The notes under the pieces are model-generated. The model did no database searches. It saw only the letters and a list, made by a program, of their open reading frames with translations, and was not told the DNA's origin. From NCBI GenBank assembly GCA_017551705.1, contig JAFZLA010000018.1, positions 1 to 64,000 on the forward strand: a stretch of 64,000 bases of DNA, in the 5' to 3' direction. The position numbers were made by a program, and so were the translations under genes. Positions within the stretch are counted from its first letter, which is position 1, and the number at the start of each line of letters is the position of its first letter. This document shows positions 9,315-16,709 of the stretch, piece after piece. The DNA is from Treponema sp. GTDB lineage: Bacteria > Spirochaetota > Spirochaetia > Treponematales > Treponemataceae.

Positions 9315-10190
9315 CTAATTCTTTGTTCCAGGCGGAACGGACTCAATTATCCAAGAGTTTCCGGCAATGACGCTGCCCTTTCCGATTACGGTCTGGCCGC
9401 CCAAAATCGTCGCGTTGGAATAAATTATCACGTCGTCCTCGATTGTCGGATGCCGTTTTTTGTTTTGCAATTCTTTTTGCAGGCTCAGCGCTCCCAAAGT
9501 GACGCCTTGGTAGATTTTGACGTTGTTTCCGATGACGGTCGTCTCGCCGATTACGATTCCGGTTCCGTGGTCAATAAAGAAGGACTCGCCGATTTCGGCT
9601 CCGGGGTGGATGTCGATTCCGGTCTTTCCGTGCGTGTGCTCAGTCATTATGCGGGGAATTGTGGGAACGCCGTTTTTGTAAAGAAAATGCGCTATGCGGT
9701 AAACGATTATCGCCTCAAGGCCCGGGTATGACAAAATCACCTCTCCAAGAGAACGGGCGGCAGGGTCTCCGGCAGTTATCGCCGCGGCGTCCTTTTGAAT
9801 CATCGCGCGCAAGTCCGGAATGGCGGCGATCAAGGCTTCGACCGTTTTTTGGGCCAGCTTGTAGCAGTGGGAATTCTTGAAATTTTCGGCGCGGTTTTGG
9901 ACAGCCTCTTCGCCGTCGCAATTTTGGGCAAGCGCGCGCAAAAGGGCCTTTTGGATTTCGGGCGTCAAAATCGAAATGATTCGGTTTATGTGCTTTGCGA
10001 CGACATAGCGCAAGTTTTCGCTGTCCAACTGTTCGTCATACTTAAAGCCAGGAAAGATCAGGGCCTGCAAGTCGCTCAGGGCGGCAACCACATTGGCGCG
10101 GTTGGGAAGGTTTTCCGCCCCGCTCCTATTGATGCCGCCAAGCGTTTCGTATGAGTCCATTATGCTGTCGATAAACTTTTCAAATTCCAT
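9315..10190 (-). CDS. cysE: Serine O-acetyltransferase
   Basis: This 291-residue protein transfers an acetyl group from acetyl-CoA to L-serine, the committed step of cysteine synthesis. An alpha-helical N-terminal region (1-160) is followed by a left-handed beta-helix with hexapeptide repeats. The diagnostic segments are present: [32 protein letters not shown] with the catalytic His, and GVTLGALS. The long N-terminal domain resembles the SAT form found in many anaerobes. The gene is 20 bp downstream of the alcohol dehydrogenase homologue on the same strand. No cysK is seen nearby. Confidence 0.93.
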   Translation of the reverse strand: MEFEKFIDSIMDSYETLGGINRSGAENLPNRANVVAALSDLQALIFPGFKYDEQLDSENLRYVVAKHINRIISILTPEIQKALLRALAQNCDGEEAVQNRAENFKNSHCYKLAQKTVEALIAAIPDLRAMIQKDAAAITAGDPAARSLGEVILSYPGLEAIIVYRIAHFLYKNGVPTIPRIMTEHTHGKTGIDIHPGAEIGESFFIDHGTGIVIGETTVIGNNVKIYQGVTLGALSLQKELQNKKRHPTIEDDVIIYSNATILGGQTVIGKGSVIAGNSWIIESVPPGTKN

Positions 10191-10210
10191 CTATGCTAGG
10201 AAAGTTTACG

Positions 10211-11359
10211 CTAGAAGGCCAATTTAATCAAGTCAAAAAGATCGTCGCTTGTCATGCTGCGAGGAAGATAGTTGACCATGTCAAGCTGGCCCGCGTCTTC
10301 GGCGGCCAAAGTCAATTCGTCAATGCTGAGCGACAAGTCCTTGAGACGCGCCGGAAGGTTGGCCTTGGCGATTCGTTCGCGAATGTTCTCCGCGTAGGCG
10401 GAGCAGGCTTCTACTACAGTCGCGGTCTCGGGCGCGGCCCTAAGAATTTTGGCAAGGCGGGCGATTCGCTCCCCCTTGAATTTTGCGTGATCTTCGATTA
10501 TATAGGGGAACAAGATGGCCGTCACAAGCGACTGAGAAATCTTGAACTTTGTGTTAATGCTCAAGGCCAAAAGCGTTGCCGCGCCTTGGCTGGCGATTGA
10601 AGACGCCAAGCCCGCCATGCAGCCGCCTTGGCTAAGCAAAACTTCGCTGGGAGTCGTTATCATAAGGCTGGGCGCTCCGTCTCGGCCGTAACCAGTAAGC
10701 TCGACGGCTTTTTCGGCCACCATGTCGCTAAAGAAGGAGGCGCGCGGAGAAAGGTAGGCTTCGGTCGCCAAGCACAAAACTTCAAGCGCCATCGCGGCGA
10801 TTTGGTTCTCTGTAAGCGACACCGTAAGGTTTGTGTCAAACACCGCCAATTTGCAAATTGAATTTTTGCTCTTAATGATTTTTGTAGACTTTGAGCGAGA
10901 ATCGATTACAGGCGTGAAAGTTGAGAACAAGTAGGGGCTTCGGATTGTGGTGGGAACGCAAATCAAAGGAAGCGGAGCCACTCCAGGGACAGCTCCCTCT
11001 ACAAATTCGTACAAGTCGTGGCTTTCGTGGTAAAGGGCGCAAACGGCTTTTGAAACGTTCAAAACTTTGTTTCCGCCGATTCCAATAACTCCGTGAACAT
11101 GGGCTTCGCGGGCCAAAGAAAGGGCCTGCTCTATAGTTTTTGTGGCGGCTCCGTCGCTCAACTCTTCAAAGACAAAGTATTCGATGCTGTGGTCGTCAAG
11201 AGATTTTGTCACCTTTTCGGCGATTCCAACTTCGCGAAGCATCGGGTCAAGGATGACCATGAATTTTTTTCCGATTTCGCCGGCGAACTGTCCAAGGCGG
11301 CTCATCGAATATGAACCCAAAACGATGTTGGGAGAAACCTTAAAAATAAAGTCTGCCAT
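10211..11359 (-). CDS. Iron-type alcohol dehydrogenase homologue lacking metal ligands
   Basis: This 382-residue protein has the fold-specific segments of group III Fe-dependent alcohol and glycerol dehydrogenases: an N-terminal nucleotide domain with GIGGNKVLNVSKAV (family GGG.. with Asp, here Asn), PTTIRSP, and the helical C-terminal domain. The residues that normally bind the metal are changed. The DALTHAIEAY-type motif reads EVLCLATEAY, and the region expected to hold two His ligands reads SSIASQGAATLLAL...SQSLVTAILFPYI with no His. It may be a non-catalytic or repurposed enzyme. The start MADFIF at 11359 avoids a terminator that overlaps the longer frame. Confidence 0.8.
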   Translation of the reverse strand: MADFIFKVSPNIVLGSYSMSRLGQFAGEIGKKFMVILDPMLREVGIAEKVTKSLDDHSIEYFVFEELSDGAATKTIEQALSLAREAHVHGVIGIGGNKVLNVSKAVCALYHESHDLYEFVEGAVPGVAPLPLICVPTTIRSPYLFSTFTPVIDSRSKSTKIIKSKNSICKLAVFDTNLTVSLTENQIAAMALEVLCLATEAYLSPRASFFSDMVAEKAVELTGYGRDGAPSLMITTPSEVLLSQGGCMAGLASSIASQGAATLLALSINTKFKISQSLVTAILFPYIIEDHAKFKGERIARLAKILRAAPETATVVEACSAYAENIRERIAKANLPARLKDLSLSIDELTLAAEDAGQLDMVNYLPRSMTSDDLFDLIKLAF

Positions 11360-11373
11360 TTTTTTTACCTGCC

Positions 11374-11405
11374 AAAAAAAAAGGCGGAACATTAAATTCC
11401 GCCTT
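11374..11405 (-). terminator. Intrinsic terminator after flgM
   Basis: The stem AAGGCGGAA (11381-11389) pairs with TTCCGCCTT (11397-11405) and, read on the minus strand, is followed by a run of about nine T. It ends only 15 bp before the next start codon at 11359. Confidence 0.85.
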
Positions 11406-11441
11406 AATTATCAATTCAGTCTAAAGCCAGAGACTTTCGGA

Positions 11442-11729
11442 TTATATTCCGTAAGCCTGCATAATTCTGTCGGCTGTGGCGCTAATTGTCTGCGGATTGA
11501 GATAATTGGCGTCCTTAATCTTTTCTTTGATTTGGGCTACCAAATCAGCGCGAACGTCAGGAGTCTCGTCGGCGATGCCTTTGAGGTAGTAGGCTTCGGC
11601 CATCTCCTTGGCTTCGGCAGACACTGAGATTGAGTCGGGAGCTGATTTTACGCTGCCGGCGTTCTGTGTCCGCTTTGTGTTCTGAACGTTGTTAAGAGGA
11701 TTGATTCCTCCAATTTGATCTATTCTCAT
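11442..11729 (-). CDS. flgM: Anti-sigma-28 factor FlgM
   Basis: This 95-residue protein holds sigma-28 (FliA) inactive until the flagellar hook is finished. It has the family plan: a disordered N-terminus (residues 1-40, with DSISVSAEAKEMAEA matching the conserved linker) and a C-terminal sigma-binding helix pair (PDVRADLVAQIKEKIKD...TADRIMQAYGI). The start ATG 11729 has AGAGGTG upstream. A sigma-28-type promoter box lies about 80 bp upstream and a TATAAT 17 bp before the start, so dual control fits the known behaviour of flgM genes. Confidence 0.9.
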   Translation of the reverse strand: MRIDQIGGINPLNNVQNTKRTQNAGSVKSAPDSISVSAEAKEMAEAYYLKGIADETPDVRADLVAQIKEKIKDANYLNPQTISATADRIMQAYGI

Positions 11730-11745
11730 ATTGCACCTCTACAAA

Positions 11746-11751
11746 ATTATA
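11746..11751 (-). promoter_or_regulatory. Second possible -10 box for flgM
   Basis: TATAAT on the minus strand, 17 bp before the flgM start codon. The matching -35 position is GC-rich and poor, so activity is doubtful. Confidence 0.4.
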
Positions 11752-11807
11752 GCCATCTTAGAGCCTTTCCCGCCTTTTGGGCGAGGCTTTAAGCTTTCTT
11801 ACTATCA

Positions 11808-11835
11808 TTATCGGCCGTTTTTAGCGGCAAGTTGA
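11808..11835 (-). promoter_or_regulatory. Sigma-28 (FliA) promoter of flgM
   Basis: On the minus strand GCCGATAA (11808-11815) is a full match to the sigma-28 -10 element. About 16 bp upstream TCAA (11832-11835) stands where TAAA is expected. Flagellar class-3 promoters commonly drive flgM. Confidence 0.65.
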
Positions 11836-11888
11836 GCGTTTTTTTAGGAATTTTTAGCGTTTTTTTTGAAAAAAATCAACAAAAAACG

Positions 11889-12560
11889 CTATATTCCTGC
11901 CACAAACACGGCAAATTCGCCCTTTATGGACTGCCTTGCCGCAAAATCGTCTCTAACTTGAGCGCTGGGACCGTCCACAATCTCCTCATGGAGTTTGGTC
12001 AGTTCCCGGCCTACAACAATCCGCCGTTCGCTATCAATATCGGCGATATCCGTCAGCAACTTGACAATTCTGAACGGCGATTCGTACAAAACAAAGGCCT
12101 TTTGGGCTTCCAACAGTTCCCGCAGGCGCTTGCGGCGCTTTCCGGGGCTTGGCGAAAGAAAGCCTTCGAACACCAAGGTTTTTCCGCCAGGGCCGGCCAC
12201 GCTGACCAAAGTGGCAAAGGCGCTGGGACCGGGAATCGGCGTTACCGTAAAGCCGGCCTGCCTGACCTTGTAGGCCAAAATCGAGCCGGGGTCGCTTATT
12301 CCAGGCATTCCGGCGTCGCTTGCGTAGGCCACGTTTTGGCCCTTTTTGAGCAAGTCGATGATTTTGTCGGCTGCGACCTCTTCGTTTTGCGCCCGGCAAG
12401 AAAGCATCGGCTTTCGTATCTCAAAATGCGTTAGCAGCTCCATCGTATGCCTTGTGTCTTCCGCCGCCACCAAATCAACGGAGCGGAGGGTGTCCAAGGC
12501 TCTCATAGTAATGTCGCCCAAGTTGCCTATGGGCGTTCCAACGATATAAAGGACTGCCAC
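11889..12560 (-). CDS. rsmI: 16S rRNA 2'-O-methyltransferase RsmI
   Basis: This 223-residue protein methylates the ribose of C1402 in 16S rRNA with SAM. It carries the family motifs YIVGTPIGNLGDIT at the N-terminus, ALDTLRSVDLVAAEDTR, SDAGMPGISDPG, and PGPSAFATLVSVAG. The start is GTG at 12560; the nearest upstream ATG is out of frame. It stands alone between flgM and birA on the same strand. Confidence 0.95.
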   Translation of the reverse strand: MAVLYIVGTPIGNLGDITMRALDTLRSVDLVAAEDTRHTMELLTHFEIRKPMLSCRAQNEEVAADKIIDLLKKGQNVAYASDAGMPGISDPGSILAYKVRQAGFTVTPIPGPSAFATLVSVAGPGGKTLVFEGFLSPSPGKRRKRLRELLEAQKAFVLYESPFRIVKLLTDIADIDSERRIVVGRELTKLHEEIVDGPSAQVRDDFAARQSIKGEFAVFVAGI

Positions 12561-12625
12561 GATTCCATTATTTTACCACACATTTGCGGAATTTTCAAGG
12601 GAAATTTACCAGTTGCGGCCGGCGC

Positions 12626-13465
12626 TTATAGCCTAATCGATATTTCGCCGCAAGAAAGGGCGCGCTCGCTTTTGTCGTCCAGGCGGACAAGCAGGCGCGC
12701 GTTTTTGTCTATGCCAAGGACTGTTGCTTGGTAGGAGGTCCGCTCATCGCCGATTACAGGAATAACAGTTATTTGCTTGCCAATTATGAACGAAAGGTCT
12801 GCGTATTCTTGCAGGGCAGCCTGAGTCCGCGCGCCGTCGTCCAATATGTCAAAAAGTTTTTGGCAAACGTCGCGCGCCAAGTCCAGGCGTATGTCGCCGC
12901 CCGCTTCTTGGGCTTGCGAACAATTGTTGGACGCGCAAAAAGTATTGGTCGAACCAAAACTGTCGGCGCGGCCGCAATCTTGGACTTGCGAACAATTTTT
13001 TGACAAGACCGCGCCGGCCCGCGCGGCAATGTCGGCGGGAAAATCGCTTGGATAAATGTTAATGCCTATCCCAATCGCCGCCGCGTCGATGACCCCAGCC
13101 GCGCCCAAATGGCCTTCGGCCAATATGCCGCAAACTTTTTTTCCGTCAACATAAACGTCGTTGACCCATTTGATTTTTGCTTCCACATTAAAAAAATCTT
13201 TTAGGCTGCGGCATACGGCAACGGCTGCGCAGGCGGTAAGGCGCGCGGGGTCGTCTATTGGATTTTCGGGAGCGAAAATCGCTGTAAAGTAAATTCCAGT
13301 TTGGGCGGGAGAATAAAAGGCGCGCTTTAGGCGGCCGCGGCCGGCTGTCTGCCCGTCGGAGGCGATGACGGTTTGGTCCAGCTCTCGGACGTTTTGCGAC
13401 TCGGCAAGGCGTCGCAAGGCCTCAGCGTTTGTGGAATCGATGGTTTTAAAATGAATTAGGTTCAT
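12626..13465 (-). CDS. birA: Biotin-protein ligase BirA, catalytic form with repeat-derived insert
   Basis: This 279-residue enzyme activates biotin and attaches it to biotin carboxyl-carrier proteins. It lacks the N-terminal HTH domain of repressor-type BirA. Key segments: QTAGRGRLKRAFYSP (biotinyl-AMP loop), KWVNDVYVDGKKVCGILAE, and GIGINIY. Residues of about 155-195 form a Cys/Ser/Gln/Asn-rich insert (SKNCSQVQDCG ... NNCSQAQEAGG) that breaks the normal sequence. It coincides with two copies of a short dispersed DNA repeat (12907-12924 and 12979-12996). The insert should be a surface loop; activity is probably kept. Confidence 0.9.
   Translation of the reverse strand: MNLIHFKTIDSTNAEALRRLAESQNVRELDQTVIASDGQTAGRGRLKRAFYSPAQTGIYFTAIFAPENPIDDPARLTACAAVAVCRSLKDFFNVEAKIKWVNDVYVDGKKVCGILAEGHLGAAGVIDAAAIGIGINIYPSDFPADIAARAGAVLSKNCSQVQDCGRADSFGSTNTFCASNNCSQAQEAGGDIRLDLARDVCQKLFDILDDGARTQAALQEYADLSFIIGKQITVIPVIGDERTSYQATVLGIDKNARLLVRLDDKSERALSCGEISIRL
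12907..12996. repeat. Two copies of the TTGGGCTTGCGAA dispersed repeat inside birA
   Basis: CTTGGGCTTGCGAACAAT (12907-12924) and CTTGGACTTGCGAACAAT (12979-12996) differ at one of 18 positions and are 72 bp apart. The same motif recurs at 13490-13572, 28829-28962, 29599-29660 and 55060-55260. Confidence 0.75.
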
Positions 13466-13489
13466 AATCCTGCTCGCCGCGGCCGCCGC

Positions 13490-13572
13490 TTTTTGGGCTT
13501 GCCAAGCCTTTTGGGCGCCGATTTTTGGGCTTGCTTACTTTTTTCCGAGCAACGAAAAGTTTTGTGCTTGCG
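13490..13572. repeat. Dispersed repeat copies upstream of birA
   Basis: TTTTTGGGCTTGC (13490-13502), ATTTTTGGGCTTGC (13521-13534) and the weaker AGTTTTGTGCTTGC (13559-13572) lie in the birA/PII spacer and the 3' end of the PII gene. The same motif is inside birA. Confidence 0.7.
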
Positions 13573-14182
13573 CTGTGAATATGATTCCGCTTCCGCCCTT
13601 GGAAAGGCATTCAAGCTTTTGAACCGCTTCCACCACCGCGGCGGCTTTGTCATTGGGAGCCAATATCATAAGCATTTCTTTTTCGGGAACGATTTCCACG
13701 CCAAAGAATTTTGCGTCGCCTTCCTTTGCGGTTCCGCGGCCGCCAAACACTGTGCCGCCTCCGGCGCCGGCGCTTCTAGCCGCGGCCATTGCGTCTTCGG
13801 CGTAACCTTTGTTGACGATGATGTTGATCATTTGATAAGAATTATTGTTGGGCATGGATTTTTCCTCCAATGAAAAATTGCTGTCGCTTCCGCCTTTGAT
13901 AAAGGCTCCTGTGTCAACCGCAAAAAGAACGCCGGCTCGGCCCTTCTTTTTTTGGCATTCGTCAATGATCGCGTGGCGCACGGCTCCTTCGGCGGAGTCT
14001 GGAACGACAGTCAAAAGAATTTCTTTTGAGCTGTCTCCAAATCCCAAAAGCGAAAGAACGCTGCTGGGAGCCGTTCCGCGGCCGGGAATTATCGTTCCGC
14101 CCGGAGCGCCCGCCTCTTTTGCCGCTTGGTAAATCGCGTCGCACTGGTCTTTTGGAACAATCGCGACAATCAGCTTGAACAT
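13535..14182 (-). CDS. Tandem PII-like regulatory protein
   Basis: This 215-residue protein consists of two PII (GlnB)-like domains in tandem, about residues 1-105 and 115-205. Each begins with a KLIVAIVPK / QMINIIVNKG strand and has a glycine-rich turn (GGTIIPGRGTA / GGTVFGGRGTA). PII domains bind nucleotides and 2-oxoglutarate-like effectors and act on transporters or enzymes. The uridylylation loop Tyr motif is not evident. The gene starts 1 nt after the DUF1538 permease stop, so it most likely regulates that permease. The last residues (AQAQNFSLL) coincide with a copy of the dispersed repeat. Confidence 0.85.
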   Translation of the reverse strand: MFKLIVAIVPKDQCDAIYQAAKEAGAPGGTIIPGRGTAPSSVLSLLGFGDSSKEILLTVVPDSAEGAVRHAIIDECQKKKGRAGVLFAVDTGAFIKGGSDSNFSLEEKSMPNNNSYQMINIIVNKGYAEDAMAAARSAGAGGGTVFGGRGTAKEGDAKFFGVEIVPEKEMLMILAPNDKAAAVVEAVQKLECLSKGGSGIIFTAQAQNFSLLGKK

Positions 14183-14183
14183 T

Positions 14184-15677
14184 TTATTGGGCCTCCTGTT
14201 TTGATTTTTGTTTGGCCTTGTAAATGATTCCCATAATTTGAATCGCGCTCAAAGGCATCATCGCAACAAGCGCTATCACTCCAAAAGAGTCGGCCGGGTT
14301 TGAAGCGGCCGCTCCGATTGTGAATGACAAAATGAAAGTCGAAGTGAGCGGGCCCGACGCGACTCCGCCCGAGTCAAAGGCGATTCCTGTCCACAAGGGC
14401 GGGCAAAAAACCATCAAGAGCATGCTGACGGAATAGCCTATGACCAAAATCCATTTGATGTTAAAGTTGAACGCGTTTGAAAGAAGAGCGGTCGCAATCG
14501 CCAAAGCCGTTCCCGCGCTAAGAAAAACAAGCAGGGCCTTGCGCCTTATCGTTCCGCCCGAGACCCGCTCAACTTGTTCGCTCAAAACCCAAACGGCTGG
14601 CTCGGCGCAAACAATCACCGCGCCAAAAGCGATTCCCACCGCAAGCAAGAGCGCGAGCCACGCTCCGCCTTTTTGCGCCGCAAAACTTCCAAGCGTTTGT
14701 CCAAGCTGGTTTCCCGCGTCGCTAAAGCCGCCGTTGACGCCTGTCAAAAAAATCGCAAGGCCAAAATACGCGTAGACAAAGCCAATCAAAACGCGCGCCG
14801 TTTGTCGGGCGGTCATCTTTAAAAGCGCGGCCTGGAAAATCACGAACAAGACGACAAGCGGCGCTATCGCAAAAAGCGACTCCTTAAAAAAATGCGGAAG
14901 GGCCAAAGCGAAGGGCAAAAATATTTGGGCGATGACGCCGCCTTTGGAAATCGCTCCAGCTTGCGCGGCGGCGATTTGTTGCAAGGCATTCTCCGGCGCG
15001 CGGACAACAATCGAATAGACCAACACGGCCATCACAGGCCCTATGCTGGAAATTCCTGTAAGGCCAAAGGAAGAGTCGTCCTTTGCGGCGCGGACGGCTG
15101 ACACACCCAAGCCCAAAGACATGATGAAGGGAACGGTCATAGGACCTGTGGTCGCGCCGCCTGAGTCAAACGCTATTCCCCAAAAATTTTTTGGGGCAAA
15201 AAAGGCCAGCGCAAAAAGCAAAGTGTAAAATACAAAGAAAAAAATCTTGATTGGAAAATTTAAAATCGTCCTAAGCAAGCCCAAGAGCAAAAATATTCCC
15301 ACGCCGCCTGCGATGGCGAATGTAAAGGCAGTTTTGTTGACAAACGGAAAAATCGCCTTTACTTGGTCAGCAAAAACTTGTATGTCCGGCTCGGCGGCGG
15401 TAACTATAAAGCCGATTGCAAGCGCGCTTAAAAGCAAGAGCGTCAAATTCTTTTTGGCAACCAAAGCCGAGCCGCACCGTTCCCCCATAGGCTCGATTCC
15501 CATTCCCACGCCCATCAAAAAAACCGTAAGGCCAAAAATCAAAATCAAGCCGCCCACGGCAAAGCGCGCCAGCAAGACTTTTTCAAGCGGAACTATTGTA
15601 AGCCCCAGCGCGAGAACGATAAAAATTACTGGCAGCACCGACTTTGCGGTTTCCTTGAATTTGGCGCCTATGTCCAT
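14184..15677 (-). CDS. DUF1538 membrane protein with internal duplication
   Basis: This 497-residue polytopic protein has about 12 hydrophobic segments in two homologous halves. The repeated signatures are AEPDIQVFADQV (first half) with AEPAVWVLSEQV (second), and AFDSGGATTGPMTVPFIMSLG with AFDSGGVASGPLTSTFILS. DUF1538 proteins are predicted transporters of unknown substrate and are often found next to PII-like genes, as here. Its mate is also a two-domain protein, so a permease/regulator pair with matching pseudo-symmetry is likely. Confidence 0.85.
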   Translation of the reverse strand: MDIGAKFKETAKSVLPVIFIVLALGLTIVPLEKVLLARFAVGGLILIFGLTVFLMGVGMGIEPMGERCGSALVAKKNLTLLLLSALAIGFIVTAAEPDIQVFADQVKAIFPFVNKTAFTFAIAGGVGIFLLLGLLRTILNFPIKIFFFVFYTLLFALAFFAPKNFWGIAFDSGGATTGPMTVPFIMSLGLGVSAVRAAKDDSSFGLTGISSIGPVMAVLVYSIVVRAPENALQQIAAAQAGAISKGGVIAQIFLPFALALPHFFKESLFAIAPLVVLFVIFQAALLKMTARQTARVLIGFVYAYFGLAIFLTGVNGGFSDAGNQLGQTLGSFAAQKGGAWLALLLAVGIAFGAVIVCAEPAVWVLSEQVERVSGGTIRRKALLVFLSAGTALAIATALLSNAFNFNIKWILVIGYSVSMLLMVFCPPLWTGIAFDSGGVASGPLTSTFILSFTIGAAASNPADSFGVIALVAMMPLSAIQIMGIIYKAKQKSKQEAQ

Positions 15678-15745
15678 CTTTGGTTCATTTTATTGCATTT
15701 TCAACCTAGACGCAAGGGCGCAAAAAGCGCTAAAATGGAGAAACT

Positions 15746-16639
15746 ATGGGACAAACACTTATTCAGAAATACTCCAGCAACTTCGCCGCGCTAAAGCAAA
15801 ACTCAGTCGCCGCGGCCAAAATTGACGAATCGAACATTTACCAGCCTGCAAACATTTCCAACCGTCCGATGATGTGGCAAATTCTTGACGAGGTTTTGCT
15901 GCCAGGCTCCGGCTTGGGCAACCTTGAAAATTTCAAGGACTTTTACGAGCAAGTCAAGGCCGGAAAAAGCGGCTTGATTTTGTCCGAGCATTACACCAAC
16001 TTGGACCTTCCCGAAATCGTATACTTTTTGGAAAAGCAAGGCAGCGACTGGGCCAAAGAATTTTCGCAAAAAATCGTCGCCGTCGCCGGAATGAAGCTCA
16101 ACGAAGCCGACCCGGTTGTGCGCGGCTTTACCGAAGCCTTTACCCGCGTCGTAATCTATCCAACCCGCTCGCTTGACAAGCTTAGCCCCGAAGAAAAGGC
16201 CGAAGAGGAAGCCCGCGCCCGCAAAATCAACTTTGCCTCAATGCGAGCGATGGACGCTTGCAAAAAACGCGGCGAAGTGATTTTGGTCTACCCCGCCGGC
16301 ACCCGCTACCGCCCGGGAAAGCCCGAGACCAAACGGGGCTTGCGCGAAATCGACAGCTACTTGCGCCTCTTTGACATAATGATTTTGATTTCAAACAACG
16401 GAAACTGCCTGCGCATCAATCCCGAAAATCCCGAGAACATGCTTTACGACTTGGTCGAAAAAGATTTGGTTTTGCACACGGCAAGCCCCGTCATCAACTG
16501 CAAGGAATTCCGAAAGAGCGTTTTGGACGCCCTTCCCGCCGACGAGCTGGATCCCAAGCAAAAGACAATCGACCGCGTTATGGAGCTCTTGCAAGAGCAG
16601 CACGACAAGGTTGAAGTTGAACGCTTGAAAAAACTTTAA
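15746..16639 (+). CDS. PlsC-type glycerolipid acyltransferase
   Basis: This 297-residue protein has the acyltransferase catalytic motif H-x4-D as EHYTNLD (residues 82-88) and the substrate motif YPAGTRYRP, a variant of PEGTR, near residue 190. It adds an acyl chain to glycerol-3-phosphate or lysophosphatidate in membrane lipid synthesis. The length and the long N-terminal extension favour the glycerol-3-phosphate acyltransferase type. Start ATG 15746 has GGAG five nt upstream and TAAAAT just before it. Confidence 0.85.
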   Translation: MGQTLIQKYSSNFAALKQNSVAAAKIDESNIYQPANISNRPMMWQILDEVLLPGSGLGNLENFKDFYEQVKAGKSGLILSEHYTNLDLPEIVYFLEKQGSDWAKEFSQKIVAVAGMKLNEADPVVRGFTEAFTRVVIYPTRSLDKLSPEEKAEEEARARKINFASMRAMDACKKRGEVILVYPAGTRYRPGKPETKRGLREIDSYLRLFDIMILISNNGNCLRINPENPENMLYDLVEKDLVLHTASPVINCKEFRKSVLDALPADELDPKQKTIDRVMELLQEQHDKVEVERLKKL

Positions 16640-16651
16640 GGCATAAAAAAA

Positions 16652-16677
16652 ACGCGGCACCTGCCGCGTTTTTTTTT
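16652..16677. terminator. Bidirectional intrinsic terminator
   Basis: ACGCGGCA (16652-16659), CC, TGCCGCGT (16662-16669), flanked by eight A on the left and nine T on the right. It serves the acyltransferase gene and the convergent his fusion gene. Confidence 0.9.
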
Positions 16678-16678
16678 G

Positions 16679-16697
16679 TCATTGCGGCGCGATAATA
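16679..16697. repeat. 19-bp dispersed repeat, copy 1
   Basis: GTCATTGCGGCGCGATAAT is identical to the reverse complement of 34462-34480. Both copies lie next to the 3' ends of genes in convergent gaps. Confidence 0.75.
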
Positions 16698-16709
16698 AAA
16701 CTCGCGCCA

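Noticed and set aside
11360-11392. Longer N-terminus for the alcohol dehydrogenase homologue
   Set aside because: The ATG lies in the loop of the flgM terminator, and the added residues are translated terminator sequence.
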